64,000 bases of DNA from Oceanipulchritudo sp049975345 (GCA_049975345.1 JBNGDP010000005.1:1-64000), one strand, 5' to 3'. Positions 8,111 through 15,929 are shown, numbered from the stretch's first letter. The notes: generated by a model not told the origin, from the letters alone. Numbers and translations are program-made.

Positions 8111-8152
8111 GCTACACGAAAATAGTGTCAACGGGGTTCGTGTCAATGCCGG
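8111..8152 (-). promoter_or_regulatory. Promoter of the ribbon-helix-helix/PIN module
   Basis: Reading the minus strand, TTGACA (8146-8141), a 16-bp spacer and TATTTT (8124-8119) form a near-consensus promoter ending 8 nt before the antitoxin ATG. TTGACAC occurs twice in direct orientation 15 bp apart, and ACAC-gaaaata-GTGT is a small dyad over the -10 box, so antitoxin binding here is plausible. The 32 bp at 8121-8152 recur exactly at 14479-14510. Confidence 0.6.
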
Positions 8153-8231
8153 CTTGCGCGCTTACCGGCAAGGCGGTCCCTGTGCCGATCCGTGGACCCG
8201 GCCTTGAGCGCTTGCGCTGCCGGGTCGCCGA

Positions 8232-8243
8232 TGAACGGTTTGA
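8232..8243 (+). promoter_or_regulatory. LacI-type operator candidate upstream of GH26-like gene
   Basis: TGAACGGTTTGA lies 51 bp before the GH26-like ATG. The same AACGGTTT-centred half-palindrome is found upstream of the TonB receptor, the GH30-like gene and the clan GH-A gene at 53553, in the same orientation relative to the gene. Confidence 0.45.
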
Positions 8244-8294
8244 GGGGATTTTCTGGCGAACGGGCGATGGGGAAGGGGAAAGGTGGAACAACAA

Positions 8295-9144
8295 ATGAAG
8301 AACGAGCCATCCCCATTCCGAAAGGATCCGCTGCCGGTGGATCCCAATGCCACACCGGAGGCCCGGGCGCTTTTGGCCAGGCTGCACGCGCTGCGGGGGA
8401 AGACCGTGTTGTCGGCGCAGCACGACTACATCAGCAGCGGGACGCGCTACAACGACGAGGTGGCCGGTCTGGTGGGGCGATTGCCGGCGCTATTCGGGGG
8501 CGACTTCAGCTTTTGCTACAGCGGCGCGAATCCCACGGGGATCCATCATTGCGGGCCGGCCAACCTGACGGAGCCGGGCCATGGAAGGGTCTGGGAGTAT
8601 GATTCCGGCAAGGTATTCGCATCGGAGGGCGAGCCGCAGTTCCGGGAAATCGACCTTGAGGCGGAGCGGGCCGCGCTGGTGCGGCGCTGTATCGAGNNNN
8701 NNNNNNNNNNNNNNNNNNNNNNNNNNNNNNNNNNNNNNNNNNNNNNNNNNNNNNNNNNNNNNNNNNNNNNNNNNNNNNNNNNNNNNNNNNNNNNNNCACC
8801 ACGGCCTGCACAACCTGCTCTGGGTCTGGAATCCGAACGCCCCGCGCGACACGCCCGGCGACGAGGCAGGGCCCTACGTGGAGTATTATCCCGGCAGCGA
8901 CTGCGTGGACGTCCTGGCGACCGATGTTTACCACAACGACTACCGTCAATCGCATTACGACGGCTTGCTGGCGCTTGCCCCGGACAAGCTGATCGCGCTC
9001 GGGGAGGTCGGGCACCTGCCGGCGCCGGCCTTGCTGGCCGACCAGCCGCTGTGGTCGTGGATCATGCCGTGGGGAGGCCTGCTGTTCCGCTTCAACGCGC
9101 GCGAATCCATCCGCGCCCTGTATGCGGTTCTTGACCGGCCGTGA
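8295..9144 (+). CDS. GH26-like beta-mannanase-type hydrolase, interrupted by gap
   Basis: 134 codons precede and 115 codons follow the 100-N gap at 8697-8796; the frame changes across the gap only because its true length is unknown. The N-terminal part (TVLSAQHDYISS, then ALFGGDFSF) matches the opening strands of GH26 enzymes. After the gap come HNLLWVWNPNAP, YYPGSDCVDVLATDVY and IALGEVGHL, the last holding the expected nucleophile Glu. The acid/base Glu would lie in the missing part. There is no signal peptide, so it is probably cytoplasmic, acting on imported oligosaccharides. The ATG at 8295 is preferred for its AAGGTGG ribosome binding site; an in-frame GTG lies at 8283. The actual substrate need not be mannan. 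Confidence 0.75.
8697..8796. other. Assembly gap (100 N)
   Basis: Exactly 100 Ns inside the GH26-like gene. A member of this family would need roughly 80 or more additional residues here, so the true gap is probably longer than 100 bp. Confidence 0.98.
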
Positions 9145-9301
9145 GGATGAAGACCATGGGTGGCCAGACTTTGGAAAAGGCCCATTGAGAGTTGCGGCAA
9201 CCCGGCAGCCTCAGGCGGCGCACCAGCGCGCGGTCGTAGAATTCCCGTTCACCATTCGGCAGAGGAAGGGGGCGGGGGAATCGAAGGATCCGCATCCATC
9301 T

Positions 9302-10528
9302 TCAAAGGAAGCTGAATGGAATGCCGATGAGTGTCTCATCATAAAGTCTTGGCTGCTCATCGTTGTTAATAACAATGCCCATGGGGCATTGCATCGCGGT
9401 CATGAAATCGCGGATACCGCGAAGGTCCCGAAGGTCAACGCGCTGCCCATGTTTAATTTCGAAAGGAATCGTTCCAAAAAACCCTTCGCAGACCAGGTCC
9501 ACTTCTGCGCCTGCGCTGGTCCGGTAAAAGAAGGGATCGACGGGTGTTTGCAGGAGGGTGAACTGGCGCAGGATTTCCTCGATCACCATGCCTTCCCAAC
9601 TGTAGCCACTGCGGGGGTGCGCGATCAATCCGTCCAGGTCGGCAATGTGCAGGAGTTGGTGTAGCAAACCACTGTCGCGAAGGTAGCCCTTGGGGTGCTT
9701 TACCAGGCGCTTGACCGAACGACGATCCCACGCGGGGATTTGTCTCCAGAGGAAGGTACCGTGCGCGATTTCAAAATAATCGCGAATCGTCGGTTGGGAG
9801 AGGTTCAGGGCACGGGCGATTTGCGAATAGTTCAGGACTTCGCCGGATACCCCGGCAAGGAGGCGAATGAATTGACGAAAGCGCTCTGGAGCAAGGCCTG
9901 GAAAAAGGCGGCCAAGGTCCCTGTACAAGTAAGTCTGGATGTATTGCTGCGTCCAGTTGAAGGGGAATTTGGGATTGTTGCTCAGCCATGGCTCGGGATA
10001 GCCGCCGCGAAACCAATAGGAATGGACCTTGCGCACGTCGGCGCGTGGCCTGAGACCTTCCAGCAGCGCCTCCGGCCCGGTGACGCCTTGAGCGATGCGT
10101 TCGAGTAGCCCCCCAGAATCCTGAGGATAGACCTCCGCCCACAGGAACGGGGACATTTCAATGATGGCCATTCGTCCCGCAAGCGATTCGGAAACCGACC
10201 GCAGCAGGTCAGGCGAACTGGATCCGGTCAGGATGAAGCGTCCCTTGCGCTGGCGATCAGCGTCAATGGCGACCCGCAAGGCCGGAAACAAAGCAGGTAG
10301 CTGCTGCGCCTCATCGATGACAATCCGATCCGGATTCAGGCGGAAAAAGAGGTCGGGATCCTCCGCTGCCAAACTGATGTCCGCCCCCCGCTCCATGTCG
10401 AAATACTGCCAGTCCGCTTCCAGCGATTGGACCAGCGTTGTCTTGCCGCATTGCCGCGGACCCAGAACCGCAACACATGGAAATTGCTCCAGCAATTCGA
10501 GCAGAAGGCGTTTATACAGGCGCTCCAT
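9302..10528 (-). CDS. AAA ATPase with DUF4143 domain
   Basis: A 408-residue P-loop ATPase of the AAA_14 plus DUF4143 class. Walker A is GPRQCGKTTLV near residues 22-32. Walker B is RIVIDEAQQLP near residue 72. FILTGSSSPDLL is the sensor-like motif of the family. The C-terminal DUF4143 part includes LNYSQIARALNLSQPTIRDY, a winged-helix-like segment, and FEIKHGQ near the end, a nuclease-like lysine strand. It is only distantly similar to the ATPase at 350-1579. A perfect dyad lies 6 bp upstream of its ATG (10534-10554). Function is unknown; these genes often travel with toxin-antitoxin modules. Confidence 0.9.
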   Translation of the reverse strand: MERLYKRLLLELLEQFPCVAVLGPRQCGKTTLVQSLEADWQYFDMERGADISLAAEDPDLFFRLNPDRIVIDEAQQLPALFPALRVAIDADRQRKGRFILTGSSSPDLLRSVSESLAGRMAIIEMSPFLWAEVYPQDSGGLLERIAQGVTGPEALLEGLRPRADVRKVHSYWFRGGYPEPWLSNNPKFPFNWTQQYIQTYLYRDLGRLFPGLAPERFRQFIRLLAGVSGEVLNYSQIARALNLSQPTIRDYFEIAHGTFLWRQIPAWDRRSVKRLVKHPKGYLRDSGLLHQLLHIADLDGLIAHPRSGYSWEGMVIEEILRQFTLLQTPVDPFFYRTSAGAEVDLVCEGFFGTIPFEIKHGQRVDLRDLRGIRDFMTAMQCPMGIVINNDEQPRLYDETLIGIPFSFL

Positions 10529-10533
10529 TTATG

Positions 10534-10554
10534 CAAACCAAAGGGATTGGTTTG
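10534..10554. promoter_or_regulatory. Perfect dyad upstream of the ATPase
   Basis: CAAACCAA-AGGGA-TTGGTTTG is a perfect 8-bp inverted repeat immediately upstream of the ATPase start codon. It could be an operator, possibly autoregulatory through the winged-helix-like segment of DUF4143, or a 5' hairpin in the transcript. Confidence 0.5.
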
Positions 10555-10720
10555 AAATTGCAAGGTTAAACAGGTGCGCTGCGGATGCGCCGGAATGTGC
10601 GACGGGCCTGACGGGCGGCGCCAAGGGGTCAGCCCTTGGATTTTGGCAGGGTCAACGGATTCAGTATAGGCGTGCTCCCCATTGGTGATGCGGTTGGGGT
10701 AGGCTCAAATTCCAGAACGG

Positions 10721-12577
10721 ATGAAGACGCCGACTCGCTTATTAAATATCCTGCAAAAGGCTGTGTTTCCGGCAGCGGGGGCGATTGCCCTGCTGTGGTT
10801 TGTGATCCGTGTGGTGCCGAAGCCCTCACGGGCGGCGTATCCGTGCATGCGCGCGGCCTTTCCGGTAGCCTCGAGTTTTGTCATCTGGCTGTTGAGCCTG
10901 CTTGGCATGCGGCTGGCGTGGAGGCATTTGCTGGGCAACATGCGGCGACGGCCGATTGTGGCAATGCTGGCCGGGGCCTGCGGGCTGCTGGCGGGAGTGG
11001 TGTGGCTGGCATCCCAGCCGGGTAATCCCGCGCTGGCGGCGGTGAACGGTTCGCATGGACCGCTGGGGGAGGGGAAGGGCGTCTTTCCCGGCCGTGTGGT
11101 CTGGGTGCACGCACCCGATGCGACCTCGTGGGGTGGCAAAAGTACCGGCGAGCGCTGGTCGGATCCCGGACACTCGCACGAGCCGACCATCGGGCGGATG
11201 ATGGATGAGGCGATCTGCAGCCTCGGTGGCGGGAAAACGGTGGCCGGGGCATGGGACAACATGTTCCACGAATTCAACGGCGCGCGTGGAAAGGGTGAGC
11301 AGGGATACAAACCCGGTGAGAAGATCATGATCAAGATCAACCTCACGCTGACGAATGCCACGATGAACGCACTTGACGACAACTATAACAAGATCAGGAC
11401 CGGCTGGCTCGCGAATTACTGGAACAATATCGACGTCTCGCCGCAGGCGATCATCGCGCTGCTGCGGCAGCTGGTGTATGATGTCGGGGTCGCGGAGTCC
11501 GACATCACCATCGGCGACACCGTCTGCCTTGTCCCGAACTACCTCTGGAACCTTGTCCATCCGGAGTTTCCCGATGTGAAGTTTGTCGAGAACTGGGGCC
11601 TGCACGGGCGCGAGCGCGCTGAATTTTCCACGACACCGTTTCATTGGAGCCATCCGGATGCCACCGGCAAGGTGAAGGACTACCTGCCGACATGTTACGC
11701 CGAGGCGGCCTACATCATCAATTTCGCCATTCCGAAAAGCCATGCCTTCGGCGGAATCACCGCGTGTGCAAAAAACCACTACGGATCGTTCCTGCGCACG
11801 CCCGTCGGCAACCTGCGGGACTACGGTGACCGGAATTATTTCAACCTTCATGAATCCCTGCCCGACTCGTCGGTCGGTACGCCGGGATCCGGGCAGTACC
11901 GGTCGCTGGTCGACATCATGGGCCATCCGGAACTGGGCGGGAAAACCATTCTGTACCTGCTGGACGGGCTGTTTTCCGGACACGGATGGGAGGGTGATCC
12001 GGAAAAGTGGCAGATGGCGCCCTTTAACGGCGACTGGCCATCGAGCCTGTTCGCCTCAATGGATCCGGTGGCCATCGATTCGGTGGCGTATGATTTTCTC
12101 GCTACAGAATGGCCGGACGAGGTGCTGAAGGCCAGCCTTGGGGAAAACGGCGCGCAGGATTACCTGCACGAGGCCGCACAAGCCGGTGATCCTCCCTCCG
12201 GCACTTTCTATGATCCGGCGGACGATGGCTCCGGACTGGCAAGCCTGGGCGTGCATGAGCACTGGAACAACGCGATCGACAAGCAGTACAGCCGCAACCT
12301 TGGAGCGGATTTCGGGATCGAGCTCGTTCCGCTGGAAATCACGGAGCCGGTCTCCCAGCCGGCCCTTGCGCTCCGGCTGGCAGTCGATGATGACCAGCTT
12401 CTATTGCGGGTCGTTCACACCGACCCCGCCACCGGCTATATCCTTGAGCAGGTGAATCCCGGCGCCGGTTCGGCCACGTCCGTCCTGAGCATTCCAAAGG
12501 GCGCCTACGGCCGGCGAATCTCCCGTCCATTCAACCCGGGCGCCTCCCAGGTCTTCTACCGGATCCGCAAGCAGTAG
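10721..12577 (+). CDS. Membrane-anchored DUF362 protein
   Basis: A 618-residue protein. Three hydrophobic segments (about residues 14-31, 47-63 and 77-96) place the N-terminus in the inner membrane, with the remainder probably outside the cytoplasm. Residues of about 180-480 match DUF362: KIMIKINLTLTN, ITIGDTVCLVPN, YIINFAIPKSHAFGGIT, CAKNHYGSF and a SMDPVAIDSVAYDF segment. DUF362 is of unknown biochemical role; relatives often carry iron-sulfur clusters, but no CxxCxxC ferredoxin motif is visible here. The last 70 residues form a beta-rich tail (GYILEQVNPGAG to VFYRIRKQ), like other exported proteins of this lineage. An SMP-30 gene follows 62 bp downstream on the same strand, suggesting an operon. 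Confidence 0.8.
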   Translation: MKTPTRLLNILQKAVFPAAGAIALLWFVIRVVPKPSRAAYPCMRAAFPVASSFVIWLLSLLGMRLAWRHLLGNMRRRPIVAMLAGACGLLAGVVWLASQPGNPALAAVNGSHGPLGEGKGVFPGRVVWVHAPDATSWGGKSTGERWSDPGHSHEPTIGRMMDEAICSLGGGKTVAGAWDNMFHEFNGARGKGEQGYKPGEKIMIKINLTLTNATMNALDDNYNKIRTGWLANYWNNIDVSPQAIIALLRQLVYDVGVAESDITIGDTVCLVPNYLWNLVHPEFPDVKFVENWGLHGRERAEFSTTPFHWSHPDATGKVKDYLPTCYAEAAYIINFAIPKSHAFGGITACAKNHYGSFLRTPVGNLRDYGDRNYFNLHESLPDSSVGTPGSGQYRSLVDIMGHPELGGKTILYLLDGLFSGHGWEGDPEKWQMAPFNGDWPSSLFASMDPVAIDSVAYDFLATEWPDEVLKASLGENGAQDYLHEAAQAGDPPSGTFYDPADDGSGLASLGVHEHWNNAIDKQYSRNLGADFGIELVPLEITEPVSQPALALRLAVDDDQLLLRVVHTDPATGYILEQVNPGAGSATSVLSIPKGAYGRRISRPFNPGASQVFYRIRKQ

Positions 12578-12639
12578 ATCCTTTCGACCGCAGGCGCTTT
12601 CTGGTCGTCAAGTCCGCCCGCGCAGGTCAGCTTTTCCAA

Positions 12640-13785
12640 ATGAATTCCCCGACACCCCGCAAGGTCCCGATCAAGCCGGTCATTCTGACCTGCATGCTGC
12701 TGCTGGTCGGCGGCCAGCTTTCCGGCTTCAAACTGCCTGGGACGGTCGTTCCCGAGAAGATCCACAGCTTTCCCTCGAACACGAGCCTTGAGGGGCCGGC
12801 ATGGAGCGTGCAGGAACAGGCCCTGTATTTCAGCGTGCAGGCCGGCGCCTTCGGCACCTACCGCTGGACGGAGGCCCGGGGACTTGAGCGGGCACGGGAC
12901 TCATCGGGAAAGGTGAACGGCAACGCCATCGACGCGGCGGGCAGGCTGGTCATCTGCGACAGTGTCAACCGGCGCATCCTGCGCGTTGAAGAAGATTTCG
13001 CGGAAACCGTGCTGGCCTCGGAATTTGAGGGCAGGGCATTGAACCAGCCAAACGACCTCATCATCCGTTCCGACGGGACCATCTGGTTCACCACGCCGAC
13101 CTGGTCGGCCGGTGAAACCCCGTACCAGTACGTCCTCAAGGTCGACCCGTTGACCGGCGAAGTGACAAAGATGGTCTCCGGAATCGACAAGCCGAACGGT
13201 CTCGGGTTCTCTCCGGACGAGTCCATCCTGTACCTGAACGACAACGGCGCCAACCGTGTACTGGCCTATTCGATACATCCGGACGGCACTGTCGCCGCCG
13301 CGCCGACCGTGCTCTTGGATAACATCGACAAATGGCCGGACGGCATGTGCGTGGATGCGGAGGGCAACCTGTTTGTGGCGGTGTATTCCGGAAGCATGGC
13401 GGGCATCCGCATCCTTTCAAAGGACGGGGAATTCCTTGGCCGCATCAGCTTTCCCGGAATCACCGACGGGATCACCAACTGCACATTCGGAAATCCGTCG
13501 GAGCACATCCTGTGGGTGACGGCAAAAAACGAGTTGTACCGCGTCGACCTGAGCGCGGGGTATCCACCGCCGCCGCCCGCGGTCGAAGCGGAATGGACTG
13601 GAGGGGAATTGATGCTGCGCTGGGAACCCGCACCGGCGGTTGTGTACCATCTCGCCGGCAGCAGCGACCTGCAGAACTGGCAATCCAGCCCGGTGCAGCC
13701 CGTCGAGGAAGCCGGCCTCCTCAAAGCCGTTGTCGATTCATGGGCCAGCCTGCCGTATTGGCGCGTGGAAGCCTCGCGGGAGTAA
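12640..13785 (+). CDS. Exported SMP-30/gluconolactonase-like protein
   Basis: A 381-residue beta-propeller. An uncleaved or lipid-less signal segment (PVILTCMLLLVGGQLSGF, about residues 13-30) exports it. The expected metal and substrate residues of SMP-30 lactonases are present: Glu51 in LEGPAW, Asn138 in NQPND, Asn186 in KPNGLGFSPD and Asp234 in WPDGMCVDAEGN. It should hydrolyse sugar lactones (or related esters) with a divalent metal. The C-terminal roughly 70 residues add the YHLAGSSDLQNWQ type tail seen on exported proteins of this group. It lies 62 bp after the DUF362 gene, with no terminator between. Exported SMP-30 proteins are less usual than cytoplasmic ones. Confidence 0.85.
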   Translation: MNSPTPRKVPIKPVILTCMLLLVGGQLSGFKLPGTVVPEKIHSFPSNTSLEGPAWSVQEQALYFSVQAGAFGTYRWTEARGLERARDSSGKVNGNAIDAAGRLVICDSVNRRILRVEEDFAETVLASEFEGRALNQPNDLIIRSDGTIWFTTPTWSAGETPYQYVLKVDPLTGEVTKMVSGIDKPNGLGFSPDESILYLNDNGANRVLAYSIHPDGTVAAAPTVLLDNIDKWPDGMCVDAEGNLFVAVYSGSMAGIRILSKDGEFLGRISFPGITDGITNCTFGNPSEHILWVTAKNELYRVDLSAGYPPPPPAVEAEWTGGELMLRWEPAPAVVYHLAGSSDLQNWQSSPVQPVEEAGLLKAVVDSWASLPYWRVEASRE

Positions 13786-13930
13786 TACCGAATCCACATG
13801 GATTCGCCTAAGTGAAGCGGGCCATCGCCCACACGGACGGGCGGTTTGTAACCGCCCCCCGGCGCGCGTCCGGCGCTTACAAAGCGCCGGTCCGTGTCCC
13901 GGAGTCGCTTGGACTATCTGGGTTCCCATT
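13786..13930. repeat. Compound hairpin (cruciform) repeat
   Basis: At 13831-13897 outer arms ACACGGAC and GTCCGTGT enclose two perfect hairpins: GGGCGGT-ttgta-ACCGCCC (13839-13857) and CGGCGCTT-aca-AAGCGCCG (13871-13889). The whole can fold as a three-way junction. A further hairpin, CGAATCC-acat-GGATTCG, sits at about 13790-13807 just after the SMP-30 stop and may act as a terminator. Confidence 0.6.
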
Positions 13931-13950
13931 TAGGCATACCTGCTTCGAAG

Positions 13951-13989
13951 TGGTATAATACAGCGTTCACTTGCGAAACGGTGTTTCGC
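13951..13989 (+). promoter_or_regulatory. Extended -10 promoter followed by a dyad
   Basis: TGGTATAAT (13951-13959) is an extended -10 element. It is followed by GCGAAAC-GGT-GTTTCGC (13973-13989), a perfect 7-bp inverted repeat at the expected start of the transcript. No good -35 box is visible. It could drive the small membrane ORF downstream. Confidence 0.4.
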
Positions 13990-14322
13990 CACTTTGTGGA
14001 AGTCATTGACGGAGACAGCCGGGTGCAGGTCTTCGAGCTGGGGGTGGCCAGCCGCCAGACGCCCTATGCGCTGGTCAACGAACGGGTTCGCGTCGCGTAT
14101 TTTATTGATCACGACATTGCCTACGGGGTCTTCCATCACCGCACCTGGGCCTTCGGCGTCTCGCTTTTGTTCATGGGCCTGACCTTTGTGCCGATGGCGG
14201 TCTTCCTTGTCCGCATGGTCGGCAGGCGAATTCCCATCGACCCCGAGGATCCGGCCGAGCTGGAAAAGGAGCGGCTCGCGCAGGAGCGCGAGGCCGGGCA
14301 GGGACCTGACGCCCATGGCTAA
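13981..14322 (+). CDS. Small membrane protein or C-terminal gene fragment
   Basis: An open frame of about 113 codons, read from a GTG at 13981 with no ATG at the start. A soluble segment (RVQVFELGVASRQTPYAL, then VRVAYFIDHDIAYGVF) is followed by one strong transmembrane helix (WAFGVSLLFMGLTFVPMAVFL) and a charged tail rich in Glu and Arg. I do not recognise the family. It may be the end of a larger membrane protein whose start was lost, because the frame stays open upstream without a good start. An extended -10 promoter just upstream (13951-13959) argues that it could be expressed. Confidence 0.4.
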   Translation: MFRHFVEVIDGDSRVQVFELGVASRQTPYALVNERVRVAYFIDHDIAYGVFHHRTWAFGVSLLFMGLTFVPMAVFLVRMVGRRIPIDPEDPAELEKERLAQEREAGQGPDAHG

Positions 14323-14478
14323 GGGGCCAGCTCGACCTGCAAGCGCAGGAAGACCGGATCGCCGTTCGCCGGGATGGGTACGCTGTATTGGATAAGCCGG
14401 GTGGAACCGTCGCCATCGAAATCCGGATCGATGGTCTCGGGAACGGCCGGGTACTCGTCCCAAAGCTGGAGGTCCGTG
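14319..14478 (-). pseudogene. Remnant of an exported-protein C-terminal tail
   Basis: About 52 codons remain (TDLQLWDEYPAV, then DPDFDGDGS, ending VFLRLQVELAP). They match the tails of the giant sulfatase (37435-41628) and the clan-A-like protein (43042-46308), which share the pattern W, then D-x-DGD, then P-x-F-[VIL]-R-L. Everything upstream is missing. The break point is the exact 32-bp copy of the toxin-antitoxin promoter (14479-14510), so a rearrangement removed the gene body. Confidence 0.65.
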
Positions 14479-14510
14479 AATAGTGTCAACGGGGTTCGTG
14501 TCAATGCCGG
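14479..14510 (-). repeat. Second copy of a 32-bp promoter-bearing repeat
   Basis: An exact copy of 8121-8152. It carries the TTGACA box in minus orientation and, with the next bases, a TATTCA -10 box. It points into the tail remnant at 14319-14478. Confidence 0.75.
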
Positions 14511-14540
14511 TGGCGCATTCCCGGGAAAGATGGCCTCGGG

Positions 14541-15929
14541 TTAATGGATCGTGTCGAAGTGCGCGCGCAGTTGGGCGTCGAGATCGGCGGCGGCGGGGTG
14601 TTGGGCGCCGTTGACGAGGAGGTTGGTGGTTTCGTGGGGGTCGGTGGCGTAGTCAAAGAGGTAGGGCGCTGGCGTGCCGTCTTTCCATGAGGTGAGTCCG
14701 TAGCGGTAGCGCTCGGTGCGGACGGACCAGCCCTGGCGTGGGCCGGCGTTGACCCATGCGAAGGCGTGGCGGGCAGACGGCTTGGCTGGGTCCTTCAGCC
14801 AAGGGAGGAGGGATTTGCCGGCGGCGGGCTGTTTCGGGTTGATTCCGTGGAGCTCGCGGAGCGTGGGGAAGAGGTCGAGGGACTCGTTGACGGCGGTCAC
14901 GACCTGCCCGGCGGGGATGCCGGGTCCGGCGAGGATGAGGGGGACGTGGAGGGCGGGGTCGAGGAGCTGCATCTTGTCCCACTGGGCCTGCTCGCCGATG
15001 TGGTAACCGTGGTCGGCAACGAAGGAGATGAGGGTGTTGCCGGCGAGGCCCTCGGCCTCGAGGGCGGCAAGCACGCGGCCAAGCTGCTCATCCATCCAAG
15101 AGACGCAGGCGAGGTAGCCCTTGTAGCAGTGCTGGCGCTGCTCCTCGTTCAGGTCGCGGTGGAAGCGTTCCTGCTTGAAGGTGCCGGTGGGGACGCTGGC
15201 GGGCTGGAACCAGGTGGGCGGGCGGAGGGATTCGACATCCAGGCTGTCATAGTAGGCCCACCATTTTTCCGGGGCGATGAAGGGGACGTGGGGTTTGTGG
15301 AAGCCAACCGCCAGGAAGAAGGGGGGAGGGGGGTTCAGATCTGAGATTTCAGATTTCAGATTATTGAGGAAGGCGATGGCGCGGTCGGCGGCGAGGGTGT
15401 CGGGGAGGACCTCGGGATTGGTGCAGCGGACGCTGTGGAGGCTGGTACCGCCATGGGGATGGCCGTCGAGGACTTGTTCGGGGCCGTGGGCGTTTTCCTC
15501 AAAGCCGGCCGGCTTGCCGGTGAAGCAGTCGTCCCAGCTTGCGGGATCCTCGAAGGTGTGGGGGAGGTGGGCGTCCGGATGGGCGGCGCGCCAAGCGTCG
15601 AGGTCTTTGGCCTGGATGCCGTGGTGGAAGATTTTGCCGAAACCGGCAGTGTGATATCCCGCCTCGCGGAAGAGTTGCGGCAGGGTGCGCAGGTCGGGAC
15701 GCAGATCGCGCCAGGCGACCTCGTTGTTGGGCATGGGGAAGGACTCCGGGCGCTGGCCGGTGAGCATGGCGCTGCGGGATGGGCCGCACAGCGGATAAGG
15801 ACAGAAGGTGCTGGCGAAGCGGCTGCCGCGGGCGGCGAGCCGGTCGATGTTGGGCGTATAGGCGGCCGGGTGTCCGTAACAGCCAAGCGCGAGGTTGAGG
15901 TCGTCGACGATGAGGAAGAGGTGGTTCAT
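14541..15929 (-). CDS. Sulfatase, iduronate-2-sulfatase-like
   Basis: A 462-residue type I sulfatase. The formylglycine motif is CGPSR at residues 48-52 within LCGPSRSAMLTG. VDDL at residues 8-11 supplies metal ligands. GFGKIFHHG, FFLAVGFHKPHVPF and FVADHGYHIGEQ are the other conserved blocks and resemble the iduronate-2-sulfatase branch (S1_7-like). It would hydrolyse sulfate esters on a saccharide. No signal peptide is visible, so it may work in the cytoplasm on imported oligosaccharides, which is unusual for this class. The cysteine must be converted to formylglycine by a maturation enzyme not encoded here. An AT-rich segment at 15335-15368 encodes LKSEISDLN, inserted just before the FFLAVGFH block. 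Confidence 0.92.
   Translation of the reverse strand: MNHLFLIVDDLNLALGCYGHPAAYTPNIDRLAARGSRFASTFCPYPLCGPSRSAMLTGQRPESFPMPNNEVAWRDLRPDLRTLPQLFREAGYHTAGFGKIFHHGIQAKDLDAWRAAHPDAHLPHTFEDPASWDDCFTGKPAGFEENAHGPEQVLDGHPHGGTSLHSVRCTNPEVLPDTLAADRAIAFLNNLKSEISDLNPPPPFFLAVGFHKPHVPFIAPEKWWAYYDSLDVESLRPPTWFQPASVPTGTFKQERFHRDLNEEQRQHCYKGYLACVSWMDEQLGRVLAALEAEGLAGNTLISFVADHGYHIGEQAQWDKMQLLDPALHVPLILAGPGIPAGQVVTAVNESLDLFPTLRELHGINPKQPAAGKSLLPWLKDPAKPSARHAFAWVNAGPRQGWSVRTERYRYGLTSWKDGTPAPYLFDYATDPHETTNLLVNGAQHPAAADLDAQLRAHFDTIH
15335..15368 (-). repeat. Microrepeat inserted in the sulfatase gene
   Basis: A stretch of near-repeats of AATCTGA/TCAGATT in an otherwise GC-rich gene encodes LNNLKSEISDLN. Peptides of the SEISDLK type turn up as short insertions in unrelated genes of planctomycetes and verrucomicrobia, so this may be a dispersed short repeat tolerated in frame. 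Confidence 0.45.

Noticed and set aside
13894..13980. Upstream extension of the small membrane ORF to a GTG at 13894
   Set aside because: The extension would lie over the compound hairpin's edge and the extended -10 promoter, and its residues do not look protein-like.
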